Assembly (NCBI GenBank): GCA_027729635.1
Contig: JAQCEM010000013.1
Span: 1-57,302 of the forward strand
DNA from: Casp-actino8 sp001510335
GTDB lineage: Bacteria; Actinomycetota; Acidimicrobiia; Acidimicrobiales; Ilumatobacteraceae
Direction of reading: 5' to 3'
Length of the DNA: 57,302 bases
Position numbers and translations under genes: made by a program. Below the pieces are notes generated by a model. The model made no database searches, had not been told where the DNA came from, and saw nothing but the letters and a program-made list of their open reading frames with translations. Of the stretch, positions 1 to 7,964 are shown piece after piece. Numbering within the stretch: position 1 is the stretch's first letter; each line of letters opens with the position of its first letter.

Positions 1-18
1 AAGTATTGCTGTAATCAA

Positions 19-498
19 CTAGTTGCGTGTGATGACAACAACTGGAATCACGCGACCAACTTCGTCGGCCCTCGTTTGATACTCGTCGTAGCCGGGCCAA
101 ATGGCGGCCATTGACTTCCAGAGGCGTGTGCGCTTGTTGGCATCAGTTGTCGGCTCGACGACATGCGCTGTCGCCCAATACTTGTCGGCGCCAACCTGCA
201 CCCAAATCTGCGGGTTCTGCACGAGGTTTTCAAACCACAGCGGGTGACTAGGCGCTCCACCCTTCGAGGCGATCAACACCAAGTCAGCGCCATCAGTGCC
301 ATAAATCAATGCACTGCGATTCCACGAGCCGGTCTTTCGGCCCTGGGTGGTCAACAACATGCAGGGCACGCCGTTCCAGACGTGTCCTTCGGCGCCATCA
401 GTCTTGACGTAGCTCTCAATATGCTCGCGCACCCATTCAGAGGGGCTGTCGATGATGGGTGTCGGGGGAGTGCTGTTCTGGGTGATGGTCTTGCTCAT
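19..498 (-). CDS. Deazaflavin (F420)-dependent nitroreductase/quinone reductase, Ddn family
   Basis: 159 aa, about the usual length of the Ddn split-barrel family, which binds reduced F420 and reduces quinones or nitro compounds. Visible family signatures are LLTTQGRKTG (residues about 48-57), the SHPLWFENL segment followed by NPQ, and the C-terminal WPGYDEYQ...R.IPVVV block. No signal peptide is seen. The start lies 2 bases from the start of the divergent peptidase gene, so the two promoters must overlap the opposite coding sequences or one start is further in. The substrate cannot be read from sequence. Confidence 0.87.
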   Translation of the reverse strand: MSKTITQNSTPPTPIIDSPSEWVREHIESYVKTDGAEGHVWNGVPCMLLTTQGRKTGSWNRSALIYGTDGADLVLIASKGGAPSHPLWFENLVQNPQIWVQVGADKYWATAHVVEPTTDANKRTRLWKSMAAIWPGYDEYQTRADEVGRVIPVVVITRN

Positions 499-500
499 AC

Positions 501-1424
501 ATGAAGCGTAACCTCGCTGGAGTGAAGAGCGTCCGAACGGTTCAGGTTGGCTTTCTGTTGGCTATGTGTGGAGCGGCGATCGTTGCTGGCTGCTCTGGCT
601 CAGATTCGGCGACTCCTCCGATGACCGAAGATCCCCAACTAACAATCGTCACTTCGACCACATCAACAACAACTACGACATCAACAACAACATCAACGAC
701 AAGCACGTCAACAAGTACAACTACAACGCTTCCTCCTACTGAACTCACGACGAGCATCGGAAGTTCAGTTCAAGGTCAACCCATCGATGTGATTCATCGT
801 GTTGATATTCCTGGTGCACAATTACCAGTTGATGATCTGAATCGAGTCGTCGTACTTGTAGTCGGCGTCATTCATGGTGATGAGCAAGCAGGACTTGATG
901 TCATTCGCGAAATACGGGCGATGTTGCCAACTGAAATACCAGCCAATGTTGATCTGTGGTTATTGCCAGCGATCAATCCCGATGGTGTTGCACTCAATCA
1001 ACGTCACAATGTCAATCAAGTCGACCTCAATCGTAATTTCCCATATAAATGGGGGTTAATCGCCGAACAAGGTAACTGGGAATACAGCGGTCCATCGGCT
1101 GCAAGCGAACCAGAAACTCAAGCGATGGTTGAGTTTGTGAAGTACTTGCGACCTGACATGACGGTGTGGTTTCATCAAGACGAATTCAGTATCGCTCCGT
1201 CATCAGGACCAGATGGACCATTGCGTCGCGAGTATGCGCGCCTCACTGGACTTCCGCTGAAGGGTGTTCCGGGTGGCACGTACACCGGAGTTGCGGCAAC
1301 GTGGCAACGCAAAACTTTCACTGATGACACGGCATTCATTGTTGAGCTTGGTCCAACACTGGCCGAAGGCGAGGCACTCACTCACGCGCGCGCGATCTTG
1401 TCAGTTGTTTCGTTGTTGCCCTGA
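501..1424 (+). CDS. M14-family zinc carboxypeptidase, lipoprotein with Thr-rich linker
   Basis: 307 aa. A basic N-terminus and hydrophobic stretch end in the lipobox IVAGC (C31), so the protein is probably lipid-anchored outside the membrane. Residues 51-78 are an almost pure Thr/Ser linker. The M14 fold follows: zinc ligands HGDE (H125, E128) and H225, substrate-binding NRNF (N177, R178), and the catalytic Glu in VELGP (E282). The family trims C-terminal residues from peptides or cell-wall stem peptides; which applies here is unknown. A GTG at 522 is an alternative start that would also give a normal lipoprotein signal and leave more room for the divergent promoter. Confidence 0.85.
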   Translation: MKRNLAGVKSVRTVQVGFLLAMCGAAIVAGCSGSDSATPPMTEDPQLTIVTSTTSTTTTTSTTTSTTSTSTSTTTTLPPTELTTSIGSSVQGQPIDVIHRVDIPGAQLPVDDLNRVVVLVVGVIHGDEQAGLDVIREIRAMLPTEIPANVDLWLLPAINPDGVALNQRHNVNQVDLNRNFPYKWGLIAEQGNWEYSGPSAASEPETQAMVEFVKYLRPDMTVWFHQDEFSIAPSSGPDGPLRREYARLTGLPLKGVPGGTYTGVAATWQRKTFTDDTAFIVELGPTLAEGEALTHARAILSVVSLLP

Positions 1425-1437
1425 GGCGTTGCAACAG

Positions 1438-1980
1438 TTACTGCGCAGCGAGCTCTCTGATCCACGCCGGCAGTCGCTGTGGTCGACCCTGAGCGTTGAT
1501 GTACGCATGTTGCGTCGAGGCAGTTGACGCGGATTGGCCGCCGACCGTGATCAAGTAGTTGATTGTGAAGGTGGCGCCCGTGGTTGCGGCCAAAACTAAG
1601 TGGACTGTCATCACGTCGTCGAACTTCAGCGGTTGGTGGTATTTCACCGTGGCCTCAAGCACCGCCGAGTCGCCGAGGGTTTCGCGTGAGTCGGCATATG
1701 ACTGGCCAATCGACCGCAGATACTCGACGCGGGTTTCTTCGAGATAGGGCAAGTACCTGCTGTGATGCACGATTCCCATGGCGTCGGTTTCAGAAAAGCG
1801 CACCCGAATTTGGTGGGCGAAGATGTAGTCGGCGGGGTTCAGTGACGGTTCGGAAGCGGCGCGCACGGTGAGGACGGTATCGGGGTCATCTCGCACTGTT
1901 GTCAAAGTGGCGATGAAATTTAGCCGATTGGACCCAACTATGTACAAATCGGTCGCGGAGGGCGTAGGGTAGGAACCCAT
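1438..1980 (-). CDS. Acyl-CoA thioesterase, 4HBT hot-dog family
   Basis: The hot-dog domain begins near IFAHQIRVRFSETDAMGIVHH, whose Asp in ETDAMG aligns with the catalytic Asp of 4-hydroxybenzoyl-CoA thioesterases; the LPYLEETR helix follows. Such enzymes hydrolyse acyl-CoA to free acid and CoA. The start is uncertain: the reading frame stays open to 2034, inside the cold-shock gene, but the first ATG clear of that gene is at 1980 and an in-frame GTG lies at 1896, just before the domain. None has a convincing ribosome binding site. Converges with the peptidase gene, 13 bases apart. Confidence 0.8.
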   Translation of the reverse strand: MGSYPTPSATDLYIVGSNRLNFIATLTTVRDDPDTVLTVRAASEPSLNPADYIFAHQIRVRFSETDAMGIVHHSRYLPYLEETRVEYLRSIGQSYADSRETLGDSAVLEATVKYHQPLKFDDVMTVHLVLAATTGATFTINYLITVGGQSASTASTQHAYINAQGRPQRLPAWIRELAAQ

Positions 1981-2008
1981 CGGGCATAGTGTCCGGCAAT
2001 AGAGAGAA

Positions 2009-2224
2009 ATGAGTACCACCGTGGCTCTAGGCACAGTGAAGTTTTTTAATGCGGAAAAAGGTTATGGATTCATCTCCCGTGAAGACGGTCCCGATGTGTT
2101 CGTGCACTTCTCACAGATCCAGTCTTCAGGCTTCAAGACCCTCCAAGAGGGCCAAAAAGTCGAGTTCGACGTCGGTCCTGGACGCAAGGGCGATGAAGCC
2201 CGCGACGTCCGCGCCGTTGACTGA
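2009..2224 (+). CDS. Cold-shock protein (CspA family)
   Basis: 71 aa single cold-shock domain, standard length. It has both RNA-binding motifs, RNP1 KGYGFI and RNP2 VFVHF, and the TVKFFNAEKGYGFI opening. CspA proteins bind single-stranded nucleic acid and melt RNA secondary structure. An AGAGAG stretch sits just before the ATG. The 5' leader is short, so it lacks the long thermosensor leader of E. coli cspA. Two hairpins follow the gene (listed separately). Confidence 0.96.
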   Translation: MSTTVALGTVKFFNAEKGYGFISREDGPDVFVHFSQIQSSGFKTLQEGQKVEFDVGPGRKGDEARDVRAVD

Positions 2225-2239
2225 TCATTCACTGATCAG
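2221..2239 (+). other. Hairpin overlapping the csp stop codon
   Basis: CTGATCA and TGATCAG form a perfect 7-base-pair stem around a 5-base loop (TTCAC). The left arm contains the TGA stop codon of the cold-shock gene. It could stabilise the 3' end of the mRNA or be incidental. Confidence 0.4.
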
Positions 2240-2254
2240 TTTCTGACTGCATCT

Positions 2255-2283
2255 GTTCTGAGTCGCCGCTGGCGACTCAGAAC
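2255..2283 (+). terminator. Terminator-like hairpin downstream of csp
   Basis: A perfect 13-base-pair inverted repeat (2255-2267 with 2271-2283), GC-rich in the middle, with a 3-base loop GCT. A short T run (GTTTT) begins about 10 bases later, so the U-tract is weak. The position, 30 bases after the stop codon, fits a terminator for the cold-shock transcript. Confidence 0.7.
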
Positions 2284-2346
2284 AACTTCAGTTTTCCTGT
2301 GACACTTTGACAGTTATGTCGATGCACGAGCGCGGTTGAGAACTGA

Positions 2347-2853
2347 TTATCCGGTGATATCGGCCACTGTTGCTGACAAAATCCGTATTAAGTCGTGGGG
2401 ACCCACTTCGATGTCCAAACCGCGCTTGCCACCCGACACGAAGATGGTGTCCCACAACGTGGCAGTTTCGTCAATCACTGTTGGCAGTACTTTGCGTTGT
2501 CCTAATGGGCTGATTCCACCCACCACGTAGCCAGTCATCCGTTCGGCCGCAATTGGGTCGAGCATCTCAGCCTTTTTGGCACCGAGCGCAGTCGCTATTC
2601 CTTTTAACGACAATATGCCCGACACCGGGACAATGCCGACTGCATGAGTGGTTGAGCCGCCCTGCAAGGTGACGAGCAAGGTCTTAAACACGCGGTCTTC
2701 TTCAACGCCGAGAGCTTGGGCCGCTGCTTTGCCGTAGCCATGTTCGCCTGGGGCCACTTCATTGGTGAAGCTATGGACCGAAAATTCGGCTTGAGCCTGC
2801 TCAAGAACCACGATTGCGGGCGTTCCACCTTTGTTTTTTTCAGGTTGATTCAC
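2347..2853 (-). CDS. ybaK: Cys-tRNA(Pro) deacylase, YbaK/EbsC family
   Basis: About 168 aa. The family removes Cys mischarged onto tRNA(Pro), a trans-editing reaction. Recognisable segments are VFKTLLVTLQGG (the conserved K of the editing site), VGIVPVSGILSLKGIA and the GYVVGGISPLGQRK...PTVID loop, all diagnostic of YbaK. The start chosen is the GTG at 2853, preceded by GGGGGAAC at good spacing; the frame extends a further 8 codons to another GTG at 2877. Divergent from helD with about 146 bases between. Confidence 0.9.
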   Translation of the reverse strand: MNQPEKNKGGTPAIVVLEQAQAEFSVHSFTNEVAPGEHGYGKAAAQALGVEEDRVFKTLLVTLQGGSTTHAVGIVPVSGILSLKGIATALGAKKAEMLDPIAAERMTGYVVGGISPLGQRKVLPTVIDETATLWDTIFVSGGKRGLDIEVGPHDLIRILSATVADITG

Positions 2854-2999
2854 ACTGTTCCCCCATTCACAGCCCACAACTAGCCGAGCCGTTGCGACAC
2901 GAAGGTAGAGTACCGAAAGCCCGATTTTGTGGGAAAGAGTAACGAAATTCAGAGCAATACAAGGAACTATTCAACTACGGCGAGGCTGATCAACCCTTT

Positions 3000-5150
3000 A
3001 TGACCGCTCAACACCCAGATTTTGATGACGAACAGGCATATATCGATCATGCCTACGACTGCCTCGTGCGGAGTCGCGAAGACGCCTTGAAACTGCGTGG
3101 TCATACCGAGGCTGGAATGGGTGGAACCTTTCAGAATCGTTTTGAGCGCAATGCCATTGACGATGCATTGGTAAAACGCCTGACTGATCTCGATCTTGGC
3201 GATGCAGCCTTGGTGTTCGGTCGTATTGATCGTCTCGAAAACGACGAACTCGAAAGTTTCCACATTGGGCGTCTTGCCGTTTCTGATGAAAAGCGTCAGC
3301 CGGTGGTTGTTGACTGGCGTGCGCCCATCGCCGAACCCTTTTATCGCGCGACTGGTCGCCAGCCCATGAACTTGGCGCGCCGCCGTCACTTCATTGTGCA
3401 ATCGAATAAGTTGCTCGGAATCGAAGATGAACTTTTCGGCGAAGGTCACTTAGGTATTGGACACGACGAAGGTCTTGTTGCCGATATTGAAGGAACCGTC
3501 ACACAAGCCGGAACCGGTTTGCGTGGCTACAGCACATTGTTGGCATCAATTGAACGTGGTCGCACCGGACAGTTGGGTGACATCGTTGCAACGATTCAAG
3601 CCGAACAAGACGAAATCATTCGTTCACCACAAAGTGGTGTGCTGGTAGTGCAAGGTGGACCAGGTACGGGTAAGACCGTGGTGGCCCTGCACCGCGCTGC
3701 GTACTTGTTGTACACCAATCGTTTTCCCCTGGAAGATCAAGGTGTTTTGGTGATTGGTCCGAACCGCGTATTCTTGCGTTACATCGAACGGGTGCTGCCT
3801 TCGCTAGGTGAAGCCGGAATTGAGCAAGTCATTTTGCAAGATCTTGTGCCCAATGTTCGTTGGGTGACAATGAGCGCAGGTGAACAAGATCGACCAGAGA
3901 CTGCGCGCGTTAAGGGCGACGAGCGTATGTCAGACGTGATTGAAAAGGCCGTTCGTGATCGTCAACGTCCTTTGCGCGAAGACATGGTGTTGCCTTTCCG
4001 CAGTGGATATGTGCGTTTGCGGGCCGAAGAAACCGAACGCATTATCAAAACTGCGCGCCGCCGTTTCCGTCGACATAATTCGGGGCGCAAGTGGGTTGAA
4101 GGCGAGGTCTGGTCGGCACTGGCTGCCACATGGCGTGAGGGAGATGTGTCGCACCGCGACGTGCGTGAGGCTCTTCGACGCGATGACGACATGCGCGTCG
4201 CATTCGAACGCATGTGGCCAGTGTTGACACCCGCACAGTTATTGCACGACCTATTTGGCTCGCGGGCTCTTTTGAAATCTGCTGGCCAAAAGCATCTTGA
4301 ACTCGATGAAGTCGAGGCGCTGTTTCGTCCACGCTCTGAAGAACTTGATGATGTGCGATGGACAACTGCCGACGCCGCGCTGCTTGATGAAGCGCGAGTG
4401 CACCTCGGCCCGATTCCGGGCAAAGACGGCAAAATTGACGAAGTCGACGAAATCCGCACGTATGGTCACATCGTGATTGACGAGGTCCAAGATCTCACGC
4501 CAATGCAATTAGCCATGGTGACACGGCGTTCATTGTCTGGTTCGATGACTGTTGTTGGTGACTTGGCCCAAGCAACGGGGGCACACGCGCCAGCATCTTG
4601 GGAAGATGTTCTTGATCATTTGCCAGGTCTCAAGCCAAGCCGGGTCATTGGTCTTTCGGTTGGGTACCGCATTCCTGGTCAAATTATGGACCTTGCCAAT
4701 CGCGTTATGGAAGCCGCAAATCCAGGTTTGCGGGCACCGCGGGCCGTGCGTGAAGGTGTTGCGGGCCCAACAATTGCTGCTGTTTCAGACCCGACTCAAT
4801 TGCTTGGCGAAATCGTTCGACGCACCCGTGAAATGGTCGAACTTGTCAATGGTGGCAACGTGGCAGTGGTGGTTCCCGATCGCATGGCCGAACAAGTCGC
4901 TGATGTTTTCACTGATGCTGGACTCGCCTTTGGTCGCGCTTCAAACACTGCGCTTGACAATGGCATCACAATTGTTCCAGTGAGCGTGGTGAAGGGGCTG
5001 GAACTCGATGGTGTGGTTGTCGTTGAACCAAGTGACATCGTTGACGCCGAGGCTCAGGGCATGCGTTCGCTCTATGTCGCGCTGACCCGTGCGACGAAGC
5101 GGTTAACAGTTGTGCACGCTCGTGCATTGCCAGAGCCAATGATTGGCTAA
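3000..5150 (+). CDS. helD: HelD/HelR-type UvrD-like RNA polymerase-recycling ATPase
   Basis: 716 aa, typical of actinobacterial HelD (about 700-770). The N-terminal arm is followed by the HelD-specific block VVDWRAPIAEPFYRAT, then a superfamily 1 motor: Walker A GGPGTGKT (about 219-226), motif II VIDEVQDLT (about 491) and motif VI VALTRATKRL near the end. HelD proteins bind RNA polymerase and release it from stalled complexes; actinobacterial HelR members are linked to rifamycin tolerance. The motor is split by the usual insert. Single-gene unit, convergent with the lipoprotein gene 10 bases away. Confidence 0.93.
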   Translation: MTAQHPDFDDEQAYIDHAYDCLVRSREDALKLRGHTEAGMGGTFQNRFERNAIDDALVKRLTDLDLGDAALVFGRIDRLENDELESFHIGRLAVSDEKRQPVVVDWRAPIAEPFYRATGRQPMNLARRRHFIVQSNKLLGIEDELFGEGHLGIGHDEGLVADIEGTVTQAGTGLRGYSTLLASIERGRTGQLGDIVATIQAEQDEIIRSPQSGVLVVQGGPGTGKTVVALHRAAYLLYTNRFPLEDQGVLVIGPNRVFLRYIERVLPSLGEAGIEQVILQDLVPNVRWVTMSAGEQDRPETARVKGDERMSDVIEKAVRDRQRPLREDMVLPFRSGYVRLRAEETERIIKTARRRFRRHNSGRKWVEGEVWSALAATWREGDVSHRDVREALRRDDDMRVAFERMWPVLTPAQLLHDLFGSRALLKSAGQKHLELDEVEALFRPRSEELDDVRWTTADAALLDEARVHLGPIPGKDGKIDEVDEIRTYGHIVIDEVQDLTPMQLAMVTRRSLSGSMTVVGDLAQATGAHAPASWEDVLDHLPGLKPSRVIGLSVGYRIPGQIMDLANRVMEAANPGLRAPRAVREGVAGPTIAAVSDPTQLLGEIVRRTREMVELVNGGNVAVVVPDRMAEQVADVFTDAGLAFGRASNTALDNGITIVPVSVVKGLELDGVVVVEPSDIVDAEAQGMRSLYVALTRATKRLTVVHARALPEPMIG

Positions 5151-5160
5151 TTTCTGACTT

Positions 5161-5625
5161 CTATGGGTTGAGGAAGTTGTCAACTACTTGGCCAGCAAAA
5201 CGCGCGGCTTTATCGGCGTCGGCAGGACGATTTGTGGTGAGAGCAGTATTTGACAGATCGACTAAGCGGCCAAGTGATTCGGCAGCCACGGTGTCAATAA
5301 GGATGAGATCGGTTTCGACGGCGTTCCACAGCGCATTGATGAGGGCCAGTTGATCGGCCTTGCCAGCCTTGGTGCGGCCACTTTGATTGGGGCCGATGAA
5401 AGAAGACAAAGCAACCATCTCGTCAACGAGTCGGGGCAGAAGTTCCTCGACCGTGCCGCTCGGCAAGGTGGTGGCGCTGACCTCGAGAGGAGCAATGCTC
5501 GTAGCAATGGTGCTGTCGTAAGTTGTCGCGCCACAGGCGCTCAAGAATAGGTAACTCACTGATATGGCGATCAAGCGATTGGTTTTCGTTGAATTATTTG
5601 TATTGTTCTTCGTTATGTTTTTCAT
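5161..5625 (-). CDS. Small uncharacterised lipoprotein
   Basis: 154 aa. An Asn/Thr-rich basic N-terminus is followed by a hydrophobic stretch ending in the lipobox LSAC, so probably a lipoprotein. The mature part is mostly helical by eye, without recognised domain or repeated motif. It starts 11 bases after the DtxR-family gene on the same strand and is likely co-transcribed with it, so a link to metal homeostasis is possible but unproven. Confidence 0.7.
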   Translation of the reverse strand: MKNITKNNTNNSTKTNRLIAISVSYLFLSACGATTYDSTIATSIAPLEVSATTLPSGTVEELLPRLVDEMVALSSFIGPNQSGRTKAGKADQLALINALWNAVETDLILIDTVAAESLGRLVDLSNTALTTNRPADADKAARFAGQVVDNFLNP

Positions 5626-5636
5626 GTAGGGGTAGA

Positions 5637-6299
5637 TCAGGCTGTCACAAGAATGCGCGACGAGGCAAACGCACTGACCCCAATGGTGTTGCCATCAATC
5701 ACAACTGACATTGTGCCATCGTGATTTGTCTCGGAAATCTCGCCACGGCGACCAGGCAAAATGCTCGACTGTTGCAGGAAGTCAAGCAGACCTGGAGTGA
5801 ACTCAAGTTCTTCCGGAATGCGCGACACCGTGAACTTGGTTCCTGACGCTAACTGTGACAACGGCACGGCATCAGTGGCGATGTAACTCGATCCAGGAAT
5901 GGGGTTGCCGTGCGGGCAGGTCGTGGGTGCACCAAGAACGCGGTTCATGGCGACTTCAACATCATCGCTTATGACATGTTCCCATTTGCCGGCTTCTTGA
6001 TGAGCGTCAGCCCAACTGAGCCCGAGAATGTCGGTGAGAAATCGTTCGGCTAAGCGGTGGCGACGGACGACTTGTTGAGCAAGGTTTTGTCCCTTGACGG
6101 TGAGAGTGATTCGTGAATTCTCGGCAACCACCAGTCCGGCCTTGTTCATTTTTTCAATCATCTGCGAGACCGATGCTCGACTCACCTGTAGCCGTTCAGC
6201 GATTCGAGCCTGGATCACATCGAGATCGTCCTCGTGCAACTCAAAAATGCACTCGCAATATTCTTCAAAAGCGGGATGACGCTCGAGCGAGTTAAACAT
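5637..6299 (-). CDS. DtxR/MntR-family metal-dependent transcriptional repressor
   Basis: 220 aa with the three-part DtxR layout: winged helix (about 10-65), dimerisation/metal domain (about 70-140) and a C-terminal SH3-like domain (about 150-220). H81, E85, H100, E107 and H108 match conserved metal ligands. Two DtxR primary-site ligands are not conserved: the Met10 position is E13, and the Cys102 position is G104 in EAGKWEH. A CPHGNPIPG segment (C128, H130) follows, as in manganese/iron regulators of the SirR/IdeR type. Iron versus manganese cannot be decided. Upstream lies the palindromic element at 6315-6369. Confidence 0.9.
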   Translation of the reverse strand: MFNSLERHPAFEEYCECIFELHEDDLDVIQARIAERLQVSRASVSQMIEKMNKAGLVVAENSRITLTVKGQNLAQQVVRRHRLAERFLTDILGLSWADAHQEAGKWEHVISDDVEVAMNRVLGAPTTCPHGNPIPGSSYIATDAVPLSQLASGTKFTVSRIPEELEFTPGLLDFLQQSSILPGRRGEISETNHDGTMSVVIDGNTIGVSAFASSRILVTA

Positions 6300-6314
6300 A
6301 AAGACAGTCTACCT

Positions 6315-6369
6315 GTTTTTCTGGTGTAGAAAACTTGTGAAATACGCAACGGTTCTGCACCAGAATCAC
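6315..6369. repeat. 55-base palindromic element, copy A
   Basis: Two 25-base arms (6315-6339 and 6345-6369) pair at 18 of 25 positions around a 5-base loop AAATA. The right arm shares its first 6 bases (CGCAAC) and last 12 bases (CACCAGAATCAC) with the element at 39144-39198, and TTCTGGTGT sits at the same offset in both left arms. It lies 6 bases beyond the stop codon of the aldehyde dehydrogenase and upstream of the DtxR-family gene, so it may act as a terminator or as a regulatory site. Confidence 0.75.
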
Positions 6370-6375
6370 GAGGGT

Positions 6376-7926
6376 TTATGCAAAGACAACACCTTGGGCG
6401 AGGGGGAGTTGATCTGAATAGTTAATTGTCTGGGTTTGGCGGCGCATATACGCCTTCCAACTGTCGCTTCCGCTTTCGCGTCCGCCACCCGTTTCTTTTT
6501 CACCACCGAAGGCACCACCAATTTCTGCTCCTGATGGTCCGATGTTGACATTGGCGATTCCACAGTCGCTGCCAATTGCGCTCGTGAAACGTTCGGCTTC
6601 GCGCAAGTCAGTCGTGAAAACGCTTGAGGCAAGACCTTGTGGCACGCCATTTTGTAACTCAATCGCTTCGTCAAAACTTGAGTACGACATGACATACAAA
6701 ATTGGCGCGAAGGTTTCGGTGGTAACGATGTCGGTTTGTGCTGGCATGCGCACCAACACGGGGCGGATGTACGCGGCCTCGGGGGCTTCAGGTGTTTCGT
6801 GACGTTGCCCGCCAGCAACAACAACTCCGCCGTCCCTTTCGGCTTGTTTGATGGCTTCTTGCATATTGTGCAACGACTGCAAATTGATCAGCGGGCCAAC
6901 CAAGTTGTTGGAGTCAAGTGGACTTCCGACCCGCAAATTGTTGTACGCCTTACCGACGCGCTCGCATACTTCGTCAATGCGTGACTCATGAACAATGAGG
7001 CGACGAAGTGTCGTGCAACGTTGGCCGGCGGTACCAGCAGCAGAGAATGTGATTCCTCGTACTGCAAGGTCAAGGTCGGCCGAAGGAGTAATGATGGCTG
7101 TGTTGTTGCCGCCAAGTTCAAGAATTGATCGGCCAAAGCGCGCGGCGACGACAGGCGCAACTGCGCGACCCATGCGCGTTGAACCAGTTGCCGATAAAAC
7201 TGGAACGCGGTGATCAGCTGCTAGTGCTGCGCCAACTGAGGCGTCGCCAAAGACAACTTGGCAAACGTCAACCGGTGCTCCAGCAGATAGCGCGGCACGA
7301 CGAACCAATGTCGTAGTCGCAAGTGCCGTGAGCGGGGTGAGATCTGATGGCTTCCAGATGACGGTGTCACCACACACCAATGCCAACGCTGCATTCCATG
7401 ACCAGACGGCGACGGGGAAGTTGAATGCACTGATGACTCCGACGGGACCAAGTGGCTGCCATGTTTCGGTGAGACGGTGTTGAGGGCGTTCTGAAGCAAT
7501 CGTCAATCCGTGAATCTGTCGCGACAAGCCAACCGCGAAGTCGCAGATGTCGATCATTTCTTGAACTTCACCTAATGCTTCGGAGCGAATTTTTCCAACT
7601 TCAATTTGTACAAGATCGGCTAGTGCTTCTTTGTGGGCGCGTAGTTTGATGCCGAGGTGTCGGACGACTTCACCACGGACCGGAGCTGGAACAGCACGCC
7701 AGGTCCGGAAAATTTCGGTAGCAGTTGCAATGACTTGTTCAAAGGAAGTGTTGGCAAGTGACGATGTGACGGAACCTAATGACTGTCCGTTAATCGGAGA
7801 GCGGGCCGTCAACGCTGACGACTCTGAAGATTCAATAGTTGCCTCGCAGCCGATTGCATTCAGAGCTCGTTGAGCCTGAGCGCGAAGATCGTTTACTGAA
7901 GGTGTTGCAATAGTAAGACTGGTCAC
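6376..7926 (-). CDS. amaB: Aldehyde dehydrogenase, ALDH7-like (probable L-piperidine-6-carboxylate / aminoadipate semialdehyde dehydrogenase)
   Basis: 516 aa NAD(P)-dependent aldehyde dehydrogenase. The catalytic Cys is in GQRCTT (C304) and the general base Glu in LELGG (E270). The C-terminal GGAFGGEKETGGGRESGSDSW...YMRR block and the PSGAEIGG segment are characteristic of ALDH7/AmaB enzymes, which oxidise the lysine-derived 6-carbon semialdehyde to 2-aminoadipate. No other lysine-catabolic gene is adjacent. It starts 38 bases after the alpha-toroid gene on the same strand; a separate promoter is likely. The exact substrate is inferred. Confidence 0.88.
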   Translation of the reverse strand: MTSLTIATPSVNDLRAQAQRALNAIGCEATIESSESSALTARSPINGQSLGSVTSSLANTSFEQVIATATEIFRTWRAVPAPVRGEVVRHLGIKLRAHKEALADLVQIEVGKIRSEALGEVQEMIDICDFAVGLSRQIHGLTIASERPQHRLTETWQPLGPVGVISAFNFPVAVWSWNAALALVCGDTVIWKPSDLTPLTALATTTLVRRAALSAGAPVDVCQVVFGDASVGAALAADHRVPVLSATGSTRMGRAVAPVVAARFGRSILELGGNNTAIITPSADLDLAVRGITFSAAGTAGQRCTTLRRLIVHESRIDEVCERVGKAYNNLRVGSPLDSNNLVGPLINLQSLHNMQEAIKQAERDGGVVVAGGQRHETPEAPEAAYIRPVLVRMPAQTDIVTTETFAPILYVMSYSSFDEAIELQNGVPQGLASSVFTTDLREAERFTSAIGSDCGIANVNIGPSGAEIGGAFGGEKETGGGRESGSDSWKAYMRRQTQTINYSDQLPLAQGVVFA

Positions 7927-7964
7927 CCCGACAGTCTTGCCGATATGGCAAGGCAGTCGAAACT

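Noticed and set aside
655..735. ACA/ACG-rich microsatellite in the peptidase gene
   Set aside because: It is the DNA of a Thr-rich linker with mixed codons, not an exact simple repeat.
3962..4459. Antisense open frames inside helD and other long genes
   Set aside because: They mirror the codon pattern of the sense gene, have low-complexity Arg/Ser-rich translations and no ribosome binding site.
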